A DNA stretch of 64,000 bases, taken from assembly GCA_945877575.1 (NCBI GenBank), contig CAMDUE010000010.1:18445-82444 (forward strand), given 5' to 3'. The stretch comes from Chitinophaga pinensis. Lineage in GTDB: Bacteria > Bacteroidota > Bacteroidia > NS11-12g > UBA955. Position 1 is the stretch's first letter. Each line of letters starts with the position of its first letter. The notes below the pieces were generated by a model. That model searched no databases. It had not been told where the DNA came from and saw only the letters and a program-made list of their open reading frames with translations. The translations under genes and the position numbers were made by a program. Shown here in pieces: positions 19,553-28,019 of this stretch.

Positions 19553-20752
19553 ATGAAGGATGTTTTTGTAATTGACATTACCCGCACAGCCGTTGGTAAA
19601 TTTGGTGGCACTTTGGCTTCTGTTCGTCCAGATGATTTAGCTACAGAAGTAATTAAATCCATCGTTGCCCGAAATCCTCAAATAGACTACACAGAAGTTG
19701 ACGAAGTGATATTTGGCGCTGCCAACCAAGCAGGCGAAGACAACCGAAATGTTGCGCGCATGGCTTCTCTTTTAGCAGGAATCCCTGAAACCGTTCCAGG
19801 ATATACCGTAAATCGTTTGTGTGCCTCGGGACTTCAAAGCATCCAAAATGGTTACATGGCCATCAAAAGCGGTGAAGCAAATCTAATCATTGCTGGTGGT
19901 ACCGAAAGCATGACACGAGCTCCATTTGTAATGGCCAAGGCAGAAAACGCATTTTCACGCACCCCTGAAATTTACGACACCACCATTGGGTGGAGATTCA
20001 CCAATAAAGCACTATCAAAGCTTCACCATCCTTTCTCAATGGGAGAAACGGCTGAAAATGTTGCCGAAAAATACAAAATTACTCGGGAGCGTCAAGACCA
20101 ATTCGCCTATGAATCTCAGTTGAAATGGCAACAAGCTCATGAACGAGGAGACTTCCATGATGAAATCACACCCATCCACATCCCTCAGAAAAAAAAGGAT
20201 CCTATCATCTTCCAATCTGATGAGCACCCTCGTTTGAGCACTCCCGATGTTTTGGCTACCCTTGCTCCCGCTTTCCGTTCTAACGGAAGTGTGACTGCTG
20301 GAAACTCATCTGGAATCAACGACGGCGCTGCTTGTTGTTTGCTTGCCAGCGAGGAGATGGTTAAAAAATACAATCTCACTCCTATGGCCAGAATTGTAAG
20401 TTTTGGCATTGCCGGTGTGGATCCCGCTATCATGGGAATTGGACCCGTACCAGCTACTCAAAAAGCCCTTCAAAAAGCGGGCTTGTCCATTGACCAACTC
20501 GATATCATGGAACTGAACGAAGCTTTCGCTGCACAAGTACTAGCCAGCATAGATTTATTGAAGGCTGACCCAACCAAAGTCAATCTCAACGGCGGAAGTA
20601 TTGCCATTGGCCACCCCCTCGGCGCATCGGGCACCCGTATTTCAGCCACATTATTACACCAAATGCAACGCAACAAGTCCCTAAAATACGGCCTTGCCAC
20701 CATGTGCATCGGCGTAGGACAAGGCTCTGCAATTATATTTGAAAATTGGTAA
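19553..20752 (+). CDS. Acetyl-CoA acyltransferase, PaaJ/PcaF-type thiolase
   Basis: A 399-residue degradative-type thiolase that cleaves 3-oxoacyl-CoA with CoA. The nucleophilic cysteine is in NRLCASGLQS, the histidine in GHPLGASGTR and the second cysteine in MCIGVGQG; NEAFAAQ is also conserved. The stretches DTTIGWRF, ETAENVAEKY and DEHPR are characteristic of the 3-oxoadipyl-CoA thiolase branch, though the exact chain-length preference cannot be fixed. PaaN at 60527 is consistent with aromatic acid degradation. The last codons (TGG TAA) are the first unit of the heptamer tract. Confidence 0.9.
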   Translation: MKDVFVIDITRTAVGKFGGTLASVRPDDLATEVIKSIVARNPQIDYTEVDEVIFGAANQAGEDNRNVARMASLLAGIPETVPGYTVNRLCASGLQSIQNGYMAIKSGEANLIIAGGTESMTRAPFVMAKAENAFSRTPEIYDTTIGWRFTNKALSKLHHPFSMGETAENVAEKYKITRERQDQFAYESQLKWQQAHERGDFHDEITPIHIPQKKKDPIIFQSDEHPRLSTPDVLATLAPAFRSNGSVTAGNSSGINDGAACCLLASEEMVKKYNLTPMARIVSFGIAGVDPAIMGIGPVPATQKALQKAGLSIDQLDIMELNEAFAAQVLASIDLLKADPTKVNLNGGSIAIGHPLGASGTRISATLLHQMQRNKSLKYGLATMCIGVGQGSAIIFENW

Positions 20753-20921
20753 ATGGTAAATGGTAAATGGTAAATGGTAGTTGGTAGTTGGTAGTTGGTA
20801 GTTGGTAAGTCTGTAGTCTGTAGTCCGTGGTCTGTAGTCCATGTGCTAGAGGCTAGAGGCTAGAGGCTAGAGACAAAATACCCGCTACCCGAATCCCGAA
20901 TCCCGAATCCCGAATCCCGAA
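20747..20921 (+). repeat. Heptanucleotide tract 1 (25 units) between thiolase and truA
   Basis: All 175 bp parse into 25 consecutive 7-mers in a single phase. In order they are TGGTAAA x4, TGGTAGT x4, TGGTAAG, TCTGTAG x2, TCCGTGG, TCTGTAG, TCCATGT, GCTAGAG x4, ACAAAAT, ACCCGCT, ACCCGAA and TCCCGAA x4. The tract starts in the last codon of the thiolase gene and stops 2 nt before the truA ATG, so it replaces the whole intergenic region. No promoter-like box is visible inside it. Confidence 0.95.
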
Positions 20922-20923
20922 AA

Positions 20924-21652
20924 ATGACCCGCTACAAAATTGAACTTCAGTATTTAGGCAAAAACTACCATGGTTGGCAAAAACAACCTAATGTTCATTC
21001 TGTGCAAGCCGAGATAGAAGGCAAGCTATTCCAAGTGCTGCAAACTGAGGTTGAAGTAGTTGGTTGCGGAAGAACGGATACCGGCGTACATGCTTCTCAT
21101 TATGTGGCTCATTTTGATTTTGAAAAATCCATTGATTGTGCTAAAATCAAAAATTCATTGAATCGATTGCTCCCCCCAGATATTAGTATTACGCATCTCG
21201 TGGAGATTTCGAATGATTTCCATGCAAGATTTTCGGCAGTTTCCAGGGAATACAAATATTATATTGATTTCGAAAAAAATGCATTTCGCAGTGACTTGGC
21301 TTGGATTATTAAGTTGGAATTAAATTTTGAACCTCTGGTAAAATCCTGTGAAATCATTAAAAATCACTCTAATTTCAGCGCATTTTGTAAAGCAAAAACC
21401 ATCAAAAACAGCTACAAATGCATCATTTATGAAGCAAAATGGGAGCACACAGATACGGGTTTGGTTTTTACCGTAAAAGCCAATCGCTTTTTAAGAAACA
21501 TGGTAAGAGCTATGGTAGGCACCCTCATTGAAGTAGGTACTGAAAAAATAAACCTCCAAGAATTTCAGTACATCCTAAATTCAGGCAAACGATCTGATGC
21601 TGGTAAATCTGTCCCCGCGCATGGATTATTTCTAACTAAAGTAGAATATTAA
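20924..21652 (+). CDS. truA: tRNA pseudouridine(38-40) synthase
   Basis: TruA isomerises uridines 38-40 of the tRNA anticodon stem-loop. The 242 residues contain the start YKIELQYLGKNYHGWQKQPN and the catalytic aspartate in GCGRTDTGVHA, with FHARFSAVSREYKYYI and FLRNMVRAMVGTLIEVG further on. Length is normal. The gene is enclosed by heptamer tracts on both sides and lacks a visible promoter of its own; read-through from the thiolase gene across tract 1 is one possibility. Confidence 0.97.
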   Translation: MTRYKIELQYLGKNYHGWQKQPNVHSVQAEIEGKLFQVLQTEVEVVGCGRTDTGVHASHYVAHFDFEKSIDCAKIKNSLNRLLPPDISITHLVEISNDFHARFSAVSREYKYYIDFEKNAFRSDLAWIIKLELNFEPLVKSCEIIKNHSNFSAFCKAKTIKNSYKCIIYEAKWEHTDTGLVFTVKANRFLRNMVRAMVGTLIEVGTEKINLQEFQYILNSGKRSDAGKSVPAHGLFLTKVEY

Positions 21653-21883
21653 TACGGGTATCGGGTTTCGGGTTTCGGGTATCGGGTATCGGGTTTCGGG
21701 TACCAAGTACCAGGTTTCGGGTTACAAGCAGCGGCCCACAATCCGTCGACCATCGACCATCGACCATCGACCACCGACCAAAAACCATGGACCAACAACC
21801 ATGGACCACCAACCATGGACTATGGACTATGGACTATGGACCATCGACTATGGACCATCGACCATGGACCATGGTCCATCTCC
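21653..21883 (+). repeat. Heptanucleotide tract 2 (33 units) between truA and the 1514-residue protein gene
   Basis: All 231 bp after the truA stop codon parse into 33 consecutive 7-mers in one phase. The first block is built on TACGGGT, ATCGGGT and TTCGGGT with ACCAAGT and ACCAGGT. A short mixed part follows (TACAAGC, AGCGGCC, CACAATC). The last block uses CATCGAC, CATGGAC, TATGGAC and variants. The tract ends at the stop codon of the convergent gene, so the entire intergenic space is repeat. CATGGAC runs form local palindromes around CCATGG. Confidence 0.95.
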
Positions 21884-24800
21884 TACTCCAACCCCAACTT
21901 ACGTAAGAAACGATCAACGCTTCGCTCGCCGGTAATCATGACGCCAAAATCTGATGGCTTTACCTTTGAATTGGTTGCTTCCATGATCTTGTTCAACTCG
22001 TCATCGTTGCTGTAAATGCTGACCTTATTTGGTGTCAAGAAGAAATAAATGGTATTGGCTCCGTCACTGAGGTAAATGTGCATTTTCTGAGATCCGCGCT
22101 TGGCCTCTAAATACATGGTGGCATTGACCGAGCGATTGATGGGCAATCCAAACATACTTACCAAGGTAACCTGTCCATCGCAAAACATTCCGTTCAGTTT
22201 TGAGTCCCAACGAAATTCGGCTTCGCTCAAAATCAAGTTGTAATTGGTTTCGTCCTTGCCCCCAAGTAATTGAAGGTTTCCTTTGATGCGGTTGTTCTTT
22301 TCAACGTCTTCCAAAACTGATTTAAAGAGCTTTGGTTCATCAATCATTTCTGCCAAAGCGTCTTTGAAAACATCGGTGTTGATGTTGGCTGCTCCGTCGC
22401 CCTCGCCTACAAAGATTTCGCCCAAACGCTTTTTGAAGTCTGCATGCAACGGGAAATCCAATAACATTGATAGATTGAACACAAACGAACTATCACCGGG
22501 TTTCAAATTGGCTTCCCCTGCGGTGCGGAATTTTACATACTCTGATTCCACGCCAAAATCCATCGGGCCTTCTGCGTGAATAGAGTGATCTTTCTCGTTA
22601 AATTGAACGTAGTTACCGCGTCGAGAACCTTCACGTAGCTTCGACTCACTTCCAGCCATGAAACTCTGCTTCTCATGATCCCAATATAAAATACCTGTAT
22701 CTTGAGTCACGTCATTATCGCTCAAACGACGCTTGGTAGAGTTGAATACGGGATAAATATGCGATGAATCTTTGGCCACATGTAAACCTACGAAAATTCG
22801 GGCACCACTGGCATTTCTCGGTGGACTCATGGGCAATATCACGTCTTGGGGATTGATTGAGCCTTTGAATTTGCACCAATGACTTTCAATCATGTTCTTG
22901 AATGTATGCATGGGCTTGACCAATCCGCTGAAACGAAGAAATTGTTCCTGAGAATGCAAATTGGCCGAACCTTTAAAGGCGATACGAGTATCTAAAGTAA
23001 AGGCTCTCTCCTCTTTGATGTTTCCGTATGCTTCAAGGTGGTGTTCTCTGTTGAAGTACATACTGTCAAAGTATATATCTTGTTTCTTACCGAGCTTGTC
23101 AACATATTTATACCAGCCGGCTCCCGCAATTCCGTTCTTACCATATATTTTGGCTTTTACATCATTGATGGTATGGTACTGATCAATGCGGTTTGCAATG
23201 ATTTTAGCTTTGATTACGGTATCCATGTTTGCTTCGGCGCGTATGAGTACTTTTCCGTCGGCGAGGAACAATCGAGAGTCGCCCAAATCAATATGAGGAA
23301 TCTCAGATACTTTCAAAGTGTAATCATTCATGTCATACAAGCCTTTACGTCCCTCGAAACGAAGACTGTCTTGGCGAATATGCGTACTCATGAAATCAGG
23401 AGTGATACCTGCCATTGTAGAGCCCACACGAGCTTCGATTGTTTTGGCATCCATCTTCCACACGTAGTCGCTCAAATTGGTTTGATACATATTGAATGGG
23501 AACTGAGTGATTTGACCAGGGATGTTTGATCTAAACGACCCGGTGCGGGTCAAAAAGTCCATGGTACCGTTGATGTTGTTGCTCGCAAATGCCACTTTCG
23601 AAGAGTCTAACGTAAATATCTTCAAATCTGCTTGTTGAGAAATGGCCTGCTTCGGTGCCAAATGCATGGCAATGGAACGCAGTTCGGCTAGATCCCACTT
23701 CAACAATCCATCACCCATAAGCTTGGAGGGCGATTGAGTGGTGGTTCCGGTAAATTTGTGCGCATAAACAAAAGCCTTGGTAGCGTATTTACCCGTGGTC
23801 ACTTTGTACTCGTCTTTGTAAGGAAACCAATTCAAAGTAGCATCCACAGCGTGTGCTTCTGCATAGCGAGTATTCTCTTTAAGATCATAGGTATTGATGG
23901 GACCAGTAGTGGTTGTGGGAAGCATCAAAATTCGGGTAAAAGCCGTTTTAGAAGTTTCATAGTCAATGGTTCCTGTTTCACCGTAGAAGCCCACCTCACT
24001 TAAATTCATGGTCATTTCTCCTTTGCCCTTGCCCTTGTACATGGACAAACCCGCTGGAGGGGTTCGCTTTACAAATCCCAAGGAATAATCTGGCTGAATG
24101 TAAACATAATGTCTAAAAACAGGGAAAATATCTGCAGAATAGAAGGTACCGTCGAATTTCAAACCATCAATGGTAAAGTTATCTAGGGAATCAATGGTGA
24201 AAGGGTCAACAGTGAATTTGAACTTATCGGCAATGTATTGCCCACCGTGAATGCTGGGTTTATCATAGAGAATGTCTCCCCCCCTGTTGGATTTGAAAAT
24301 AGGATATTCGGGATAATCAATGTTACCCGATTTGTTGTTGGGCTTATCAATAAATAGGGTTCCACCAATATTCCGGAATACCGATTTGATGGGTCTTAAA
24401 CGCACGCCCGACTCATCTGGGAAGTACATTCTCATAGAGTCGATAACTGCAAAATCTACCGTAAATCGGGTGTAATCAAACTTGAATGCCTGTCCGAAAA
24501 ACTCAAATCTACCTGCGCTTACTTGTCCGCCGAACTCTAAAGTACGATTCTTTTTCGCCTTCACTTTTTGTTCATTGGGAAGCACAAAAACACTTTGAGA
24601 ATCAGAGAAATTAAATGCTGCTACCCCCTCAATATCCAATTCGTTGCTGAGCAAATTCAAGGTGGCATTGGGTTTTGCGGCAATCACTGAAGACAATCTG
24701 ATGACATCATAATCTTTCGACTTTTTATTCATCAAAATGTAGTTAAATAACTTATCTTTAAGCGTAATGCTATCGGTTTCGAAATTATAAACCACAAATC

Positions 24801-26427
24801 CATCATCGTGAAGATCAATGAACGGGTGCTGAGCAGAACCTGGGTCTGACCCATAAAATGCGCAGTAATCTTTCAGCGAAAAGGTCAATCTATCTGGCGT
24901 AACATACTTGCGTTTGAGCATTTGTGTGCGCTCTGTGATTTGCTTTGAAAGGTTTGCAATCGCGGCTGCATCCTTATTCTTGGCCATGTACAACTTTTTT
25001 AATTCTGCCTTCATGTCATCCAATTGCTTGTCTTTGGGCATTCGGTTGTAATAAGCATAGATTTTTTCTAAAGGATTTGCCGTTAGCGGACCTTGAATGC
25101 GATCGTAATAAATCTGCCTGTAGAAATCGTTTGATTGAAACAAGGCGGGTTTATCGTTATTGTAGTTGTCAAAATCAACAAAGGGTTCGGAAATTTTCCA
25201 ACGAACCGTTTGCACATCAATGCTCATATTGTGAAAATTATCAGCAAATGAACCACGCATCAATCCGTCTTCTCCCTTGTTGATTTCAAGCAAATTATTT
25301 GCATACTTAAATGACACATTCACACTAGGATGATAAATGTATTTCCCAGAATCTAAATTCAAGGTGAATTCTGTTTTGAGGGATGTGGCTACGCCGTTTT
25401 GAATTCGGAATCCTTTACTTTGTAGTGTTACCTTGGGCTTGTCTTTGAAATAAACATCAATGATAGACGGTTTTCCATCAACGGTACTGGTATTGATTGC
25501 GGTACCTTGAAGTGAAAATCCTCCGGTAAAAACAGATTTATCACCTACAATACCCTTAATTTTCAAATCGTTATCAAAAGACGTGAATCTAGGAAATTTA
25601 GCTCTTTTGCGTTGCGCTGTATCGAAAAAGTCAATCAATTCATCGGCAAAACTTCCGGCAATGGGTTTTGCAAAAAATCGGGGAAATTGCAGCCAAACGG
25701 TATCCACTTTGTAACTGGATTTTCTAAACTCAATGGAAAATTCCTTAAACGAAACTTGAGCATTTTCGCCGGGCATGATTCGGTTGAAATTTGCTACGCC
25801 TTTGGTACCCTTCCAAATTCCTTCGGAACCAAAAAAGACTCCCGATGTTTGAATTTCGATGGTATCATTAACGGCAACCCCTTTTAACTTCACATCCGGA
25901 AATTCAATAGCCAAACGCCCACCTTTATTTGAAAGTTTGAAATCAGCACTATCAACATACCATTTGCGGGTGTCTGAAGACTGATAGAGTACATTTTTTT
26001 CAAATAAATTGGAAGTAACGGTCAGAAAATCCAAGAATTCTTTATCGGTTGTTTCTACTAATTCGGTAGCAATTTTTTTCCATTGTTCTAAAATTTCAGG
26101 GTTCATTGAACGCTCCAAACTACCTGTATAACCTTTATAGAACAGATGAAAATAAGGAACCAAAATCAGTCCTTGATCTAACATTTTGTTAGACATATTG
26201 ATGAGATATCTTTGCTGTTCAGGACTGTATAGGCCGTTGGTCCAATTCTGTGTAAATTTTTCAAAATCAGCTTTCACCGCTTTATCTTGAACGGCCTTGT
26301 AGCGATCTTGAAGTTCAATGATGAACTGAGCGGGCTCGGTATTAAATCGCCTAACGGCTTGAGCTTTCAGTGTCTGTGCACCAAGCAGAAATATCCCTAA
26401 AAAAAATGCGTAAAATCTCAATGTCAT
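21883..26427 (-). CDS. Large exported protein of unknown function (1514 residues)
   Basis: I do not recognise this protein. It starts at the ATG at 26427 with a clear signal peptide (MTLRFYAFFLGIFLLGAQTLKAQA), contains no transmembrane helices after it, and reads as a long succession of beta strands with many aromatic and charged residues. One helical, charged segment lies around residues 460-510 (DKQLDDMKAELKKLYMAKNK). It ends GVMITGERSVDRFLRKLGLE, without a T9SS sorting domain. An outer-membrane-facing or periplasmic scaffold is a guess. It follows tpiA and a strong hairpin, and its stop codon lies against heptamer tract 2. Confidence 0.8.
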   Translation of the reverse strand: MTLRFYAFFLGIFLLGAQTLKAQAVRRFNTEPAQFIIELQDRYKAVQDKAVKADFEKFTQNWTNGLYSPEQQRYLINMSNKMLDQGLILVPYFHLFYKGYTGSLERSMNPEILEQWKKIATELVETTDKEFLDFLTVTSNLFEKNVLYQSSDTRKWYVDSADFKLSNKGGRLAIEFPDVKLKGVAVNDTIEIQTSGVFFGSEGIWKGTKGVANFNRIMPGENAQVSFKEFSIEFRKSSYKVDTVWLQFPRFFAKPIAGSFADELIDFFDTAQRKRAKFPRFTSFDNDLKIKGIVGDKSVFTGGFSLQGTAINTSTVDGKPSIIDVYFKDKPKVTLQSKGFRIQNGVATSLKTEFTLNLDSGKYIYHPSVNVSFKYANNLLEINKGEDGLMRGSFADNFHNMSIDVQTVRWKISEPFVDFDNYNNDKPALFQSNDFYRQIYYDRIQGPLTANPLEKIYAYYNRMPKDKQLDDMKAELKKLYMAKNKDAAAIANLSKQITERTQMLKRKYVTPDRLTFSLKDYCAFYGSDPGSAQHPFIDLHDDGFVVYNFETDSITLKDKLFNYILMNKKSKDYDVIRLSSVIAAKPNATLNLLSNELDIEGVAAFNFSDSQSVFVLPNEQKVKAKKNRTLEFGGQVSAGRFEFFGQAFKFDYTRFTVDFAVIDSMRMYFPDESGVRLRPIKSVFRNIGGTLFIDKPNNKSGNIDYPEYPIFKSNRGGDILYDKPSIHGGQYIADKFKFTVDPFTIDSLDNFTIDGLKFDGTFYSADIFPVFRHYVYIQPDYSLGFVKRTPPAGLSMYKGKGKGEMTMNLSEVGFYGETGTIDYETSKTAFTRILMLPTTTTGPINTYDLKENTRYAEAHAVDATLNWFPYKDEYKVTTGKYATKAFVYAHKFTGTTTQSPSKLMGDGLLKWDLAELRSIAMHLAPKQAISQQADLKIFTLDSSKVAFASNNINGTMDFLTRTGSFRSNIPGQITQFPFNMYQTNLSDYVWKMDAKTIEARVGSTMAGITPDFMSTHIRQDSLRFEGRKGLYDMNDYTLKVSEIPHIDLGDSRLFLADGKVLIRAEANMDTVIKAKIIANRIDQYHTINDVKAKIYGKNGIAGAGWYKYVDKLGKKQDIYFDSMYFNREHHLEAYGNIKEERAFTLDTRIAFKGSANLHSQEQFLRFSGLVKPMHTFKNMIESHWCKFKGSINPQDVILPMSPPRNASGARIFVGLHVAKDSSHIYPVFNSTKRRLSDNDVTQDTGILYWDHEKQSFMAGSESKLREGSRRGNYVQFNEKDHSIHAEGPMDFGVESEYVKFRTAGEANLKPGDSSFVFNLSMLLDFPLHADFKKRLGEIFVGEGDGAANINTDVFKDALAEMIDEPKLFKSVLEDVEKNNRIKGNLQLLGGKDETNYNLILSEAEFRWDSKLNGMFCDGQVTLVSMFGLPINRSVNATMYLEAKRGSQKMHIYLSDGANTIYFFLTPNKVSIYSNDDELNKIMEATNSKVKPSDFGVMITGERSVDRFLRKLGLE

Positions 26428-26463
26428 AGAATGTTGCAAAATGCAAAGATTACAAAGTAACGA

Positions 26464-26498
26464 AGTTCGGCGAGATTTTCTTTGAAATTCGCCGAACT
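26464..26498 (-). other. Long hairpin between tpiA and the 1514-residue protein gene
   Basis: AGTTCGGCGA (26464-26473) and TCGCCGAACT (26489-26498) are perfect 10-bp inverted repeats, and ATTT/AAAT inside extend the stem after one bulged base. On the minus strand no T-run follows, so it is not a standard intrinsic terminator. It may be an mRNA stability or processing element separating tpiA from the downstream gene. Confidence 0.6.
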
Positions 26499-26512
26499 CA
26501 AAAATAAACCGA

Positions 26513-27277
26513 TTAACCTGCGGCTTTTACAATTTCAAAAAAGTCGCGGGCTTTCAAGCTCGCTCCGCCAATAAGTCCACCGTCAATATCTGGCTGAGCA
26601 AAAAGTTCAGCGGCATTGTCAGGCTTCACTGAACCACCGTATAAAATTCTGGTGGCTTCGGCTACAGGCTCTCCAAATTTCTTATTCAACAACGAACGTA
26701 TAAAGGCGTGTACCTCTTGAGCTTGCGCAGAACTAGCTGTTTTACCTGTGCCAATGGCCCAAACTGGCTCATAAGCAATAACAATTTTATGCATTTCTTC
26801 AGAGGTAATTCCAGTAAGTCCTTCTTCAATTTGTTTTTCAATTACTGCCCAATGCTGTTCTGTTTCTCTTTCCTCTAAGGTTTCACCTACGCAGTAAAGT
26901 ACGGTCAGTCCAGCGGCAACAGATGATTTATTCTTTAAAGAACAGGCAGTATTAGTTTCATTGAAATACTGTCTGCGTTCACTATGACCAACTATGACAT
27001 GAGAAGCACCAACAGAAGCAATCATTGAAGCAGAAATCTCTCCAGTATAAGCACCCTGATTTTCTTGATGAACATTCTGAGAACCCACAAAAATACCCGA
27101 CCCTTCCATCAACTTCACGGCCGAAGCCAACACCAACGAGGTAGGACAAACTACAACTTCTGCGGTATTTGCGCGAAACTCATCTCTCACAATTCCACGG
27201 ATTTCAGTAATCAACGCTTGACTTTCGGTCAAGGTTTTGTACATTTTCCAGTTACCAGCAACAATTTTATTTCTCAT
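26513..27277 (-). CDS. tpiA: Triosephosphate isomerase
   Basis: TpiA interconverts dihydroxyacetone phosphate and glyceraldehyde 3-phosphate in glycolysis. The 254 residues carry catalytic Lys in GNWKMYK, His in VGHSERR, Glu in AYEPVWAIGTG and the phosphate-binding loop ILYGGSVKPDN. It is 18 bp downstream of cmk and probably cotranscribed with porQ and cmk, although a TAATTTTG box in the end of cmk could also serve it. Confidence 0.98.
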   Translation of the reverse strand: MRNKIVAGNWKMYKTLTESQALITEIRGIVRDEFRANTAEVVVCPTSLVLASAVKLMEGSGIFVGSQNVHQENQGAYTGEISASMIASVGASHVIVGHSERRQYFNETNTACSLKNKSSVAAGLTVLYCVGETLEERETEQHWAVIEKQIEEGLTGITSEEMHKIVIAYEPVWAIGTGKTASSAQAQEVHAFIRSLLNKKFGEPVAEATRILYGGSVKPDNAAELFAQPDIDGGLIGGASLKARDFFEIVKAAG

Positions 27278-27290
27278 ATATAAAGTACTA

Positions 27291-27298
27291 CAAAATTA
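27291..27298 (-). promoter_or_regulatory. Possible internal -7 box before tpiA
   Basis: TAATTTTG on the minus strand overlaps the last codons of cmk and lies 13 nt before the tpiA ATG. There is no matching -33 box, so it may be chance. Confidence 0.25.
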
Positions 27299-28012
27299 AC
27301 CAATTTCATTCAGCGCAGCACTGACCCAGGTCATAGCAAGTGCGAATTGTTCTTCTCTCGATAAATTACTGTTATCTAGCACGCGATAATCAGAGGCCAT
27401 AGTCAGCGGGCTATCTTCCCTATTACTATCAATGCTGTCGCGACTAACCAAATTATCATAAATCTCTTGCCATGTAACATTCTGACCGGCCTGTTTCAAT
27501 TCTGCATATCTCCTATCTGCACGCACTTCAGAACTGGCAGTCATGAAAATCTTCAATTCAGCATTCGGATAAACCACGGTTCCTATGTCTCGTCCATCCA
27601 TGACCACCCCCTTGTTAAATCCAATTTTTTGCTGAATCTCAACCAATTTACGCCTAACTGCAGAAATCTTGGCGATATAACTAACTTGAGATGAAACCCT
27701 CAAATCTCTGATCCGAGATTCTACGGATACACCGTTGAGCACAACTTCAAATCTACCCGAATCTCCATTTAAATCAAATCGAATATCAATATCACTTAAT
27801 CGAGCCTCAACGGCAGCTTCATCTTGTGGATCAATCTCTTGATCTAAGATAAACAAGGTAACAGCCCTGTACATGGAACCAGAATCAATAAAGATATAAC
27901 CCAAATGTTGAGCTAATTGCTTCGCTAAAGTTCCTTTGCCACAGCTCGAATAGCCATCTATAGCAATGTTTATCTTTTTGTTTTTTTCGGGGGATGATTC
28001 TTCTAAATTCAA
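27296..28012 (-). CDS. cmk: Cytidylate kinase
   Basis: Cmk phosphorylates CMP and dCMP. The 238 residues have the P loop in IDGYSSCGKGTLAK, then FIDSGSMYRAV and MDGRDIGTVVYPNAELK, all diagnostic. The serine-cysteine P loop (GYSSCGKG in place of the commoner GPAGSGKS-type) is a variant seen in this phylum. The N-terminal 12 residues (MNLEESSPEKNK) are a polar extension. It lies 7 bp from porQ. Confidence 0.95.
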   Translation of the reverse strand: MNLEESSPEKNKKINIAIDGYSSCGKGTLAKQLAQHLGYIFIDSGSMYRAVTLFILDQEIDPQDEAAVEARLSDIDIRFDLNGDSGRFEVVLNGVSVESRIRDLRVSSQVSYIAKISAVRRKLVEIQQKIGFNKGVVMDGRDIGTVVYPNAELKIFMTASSEVRADRRYAELKQAGQNVTWQEIYDNLVSRDSIDSNREDSPLTMASDYRVLDNSNLSREEQFALAMTWVSAALNEIG

Positions 28013-28019
28013 GGTGAAA

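Noticed and set aside
20747..20921. Heptamer tract as a CRISPR array or tRNA-like element
   Set aside because: Units are 7 bp without spacers and with no cas genes nearby; no cloverleaf can be drawn.
20897..20930. Ribosome-binding site for truA within tract 1
   Set aside because: The TCCCGAA words are not Shine-Dalgarno like, and SD motifs are generally absent in this window.
23038..23529. 163-residue plus-strand frame inside the 1514-residue protein gene
   Set aside because: Its composition follows the antisense of a confirmed gene and no start signal is present.
22283..25887. Plus-strand open frames opposite the 1514-residue protein gene
   Set aside because: They are antisense shadows without family resemblance, promoters or consistent codon use.
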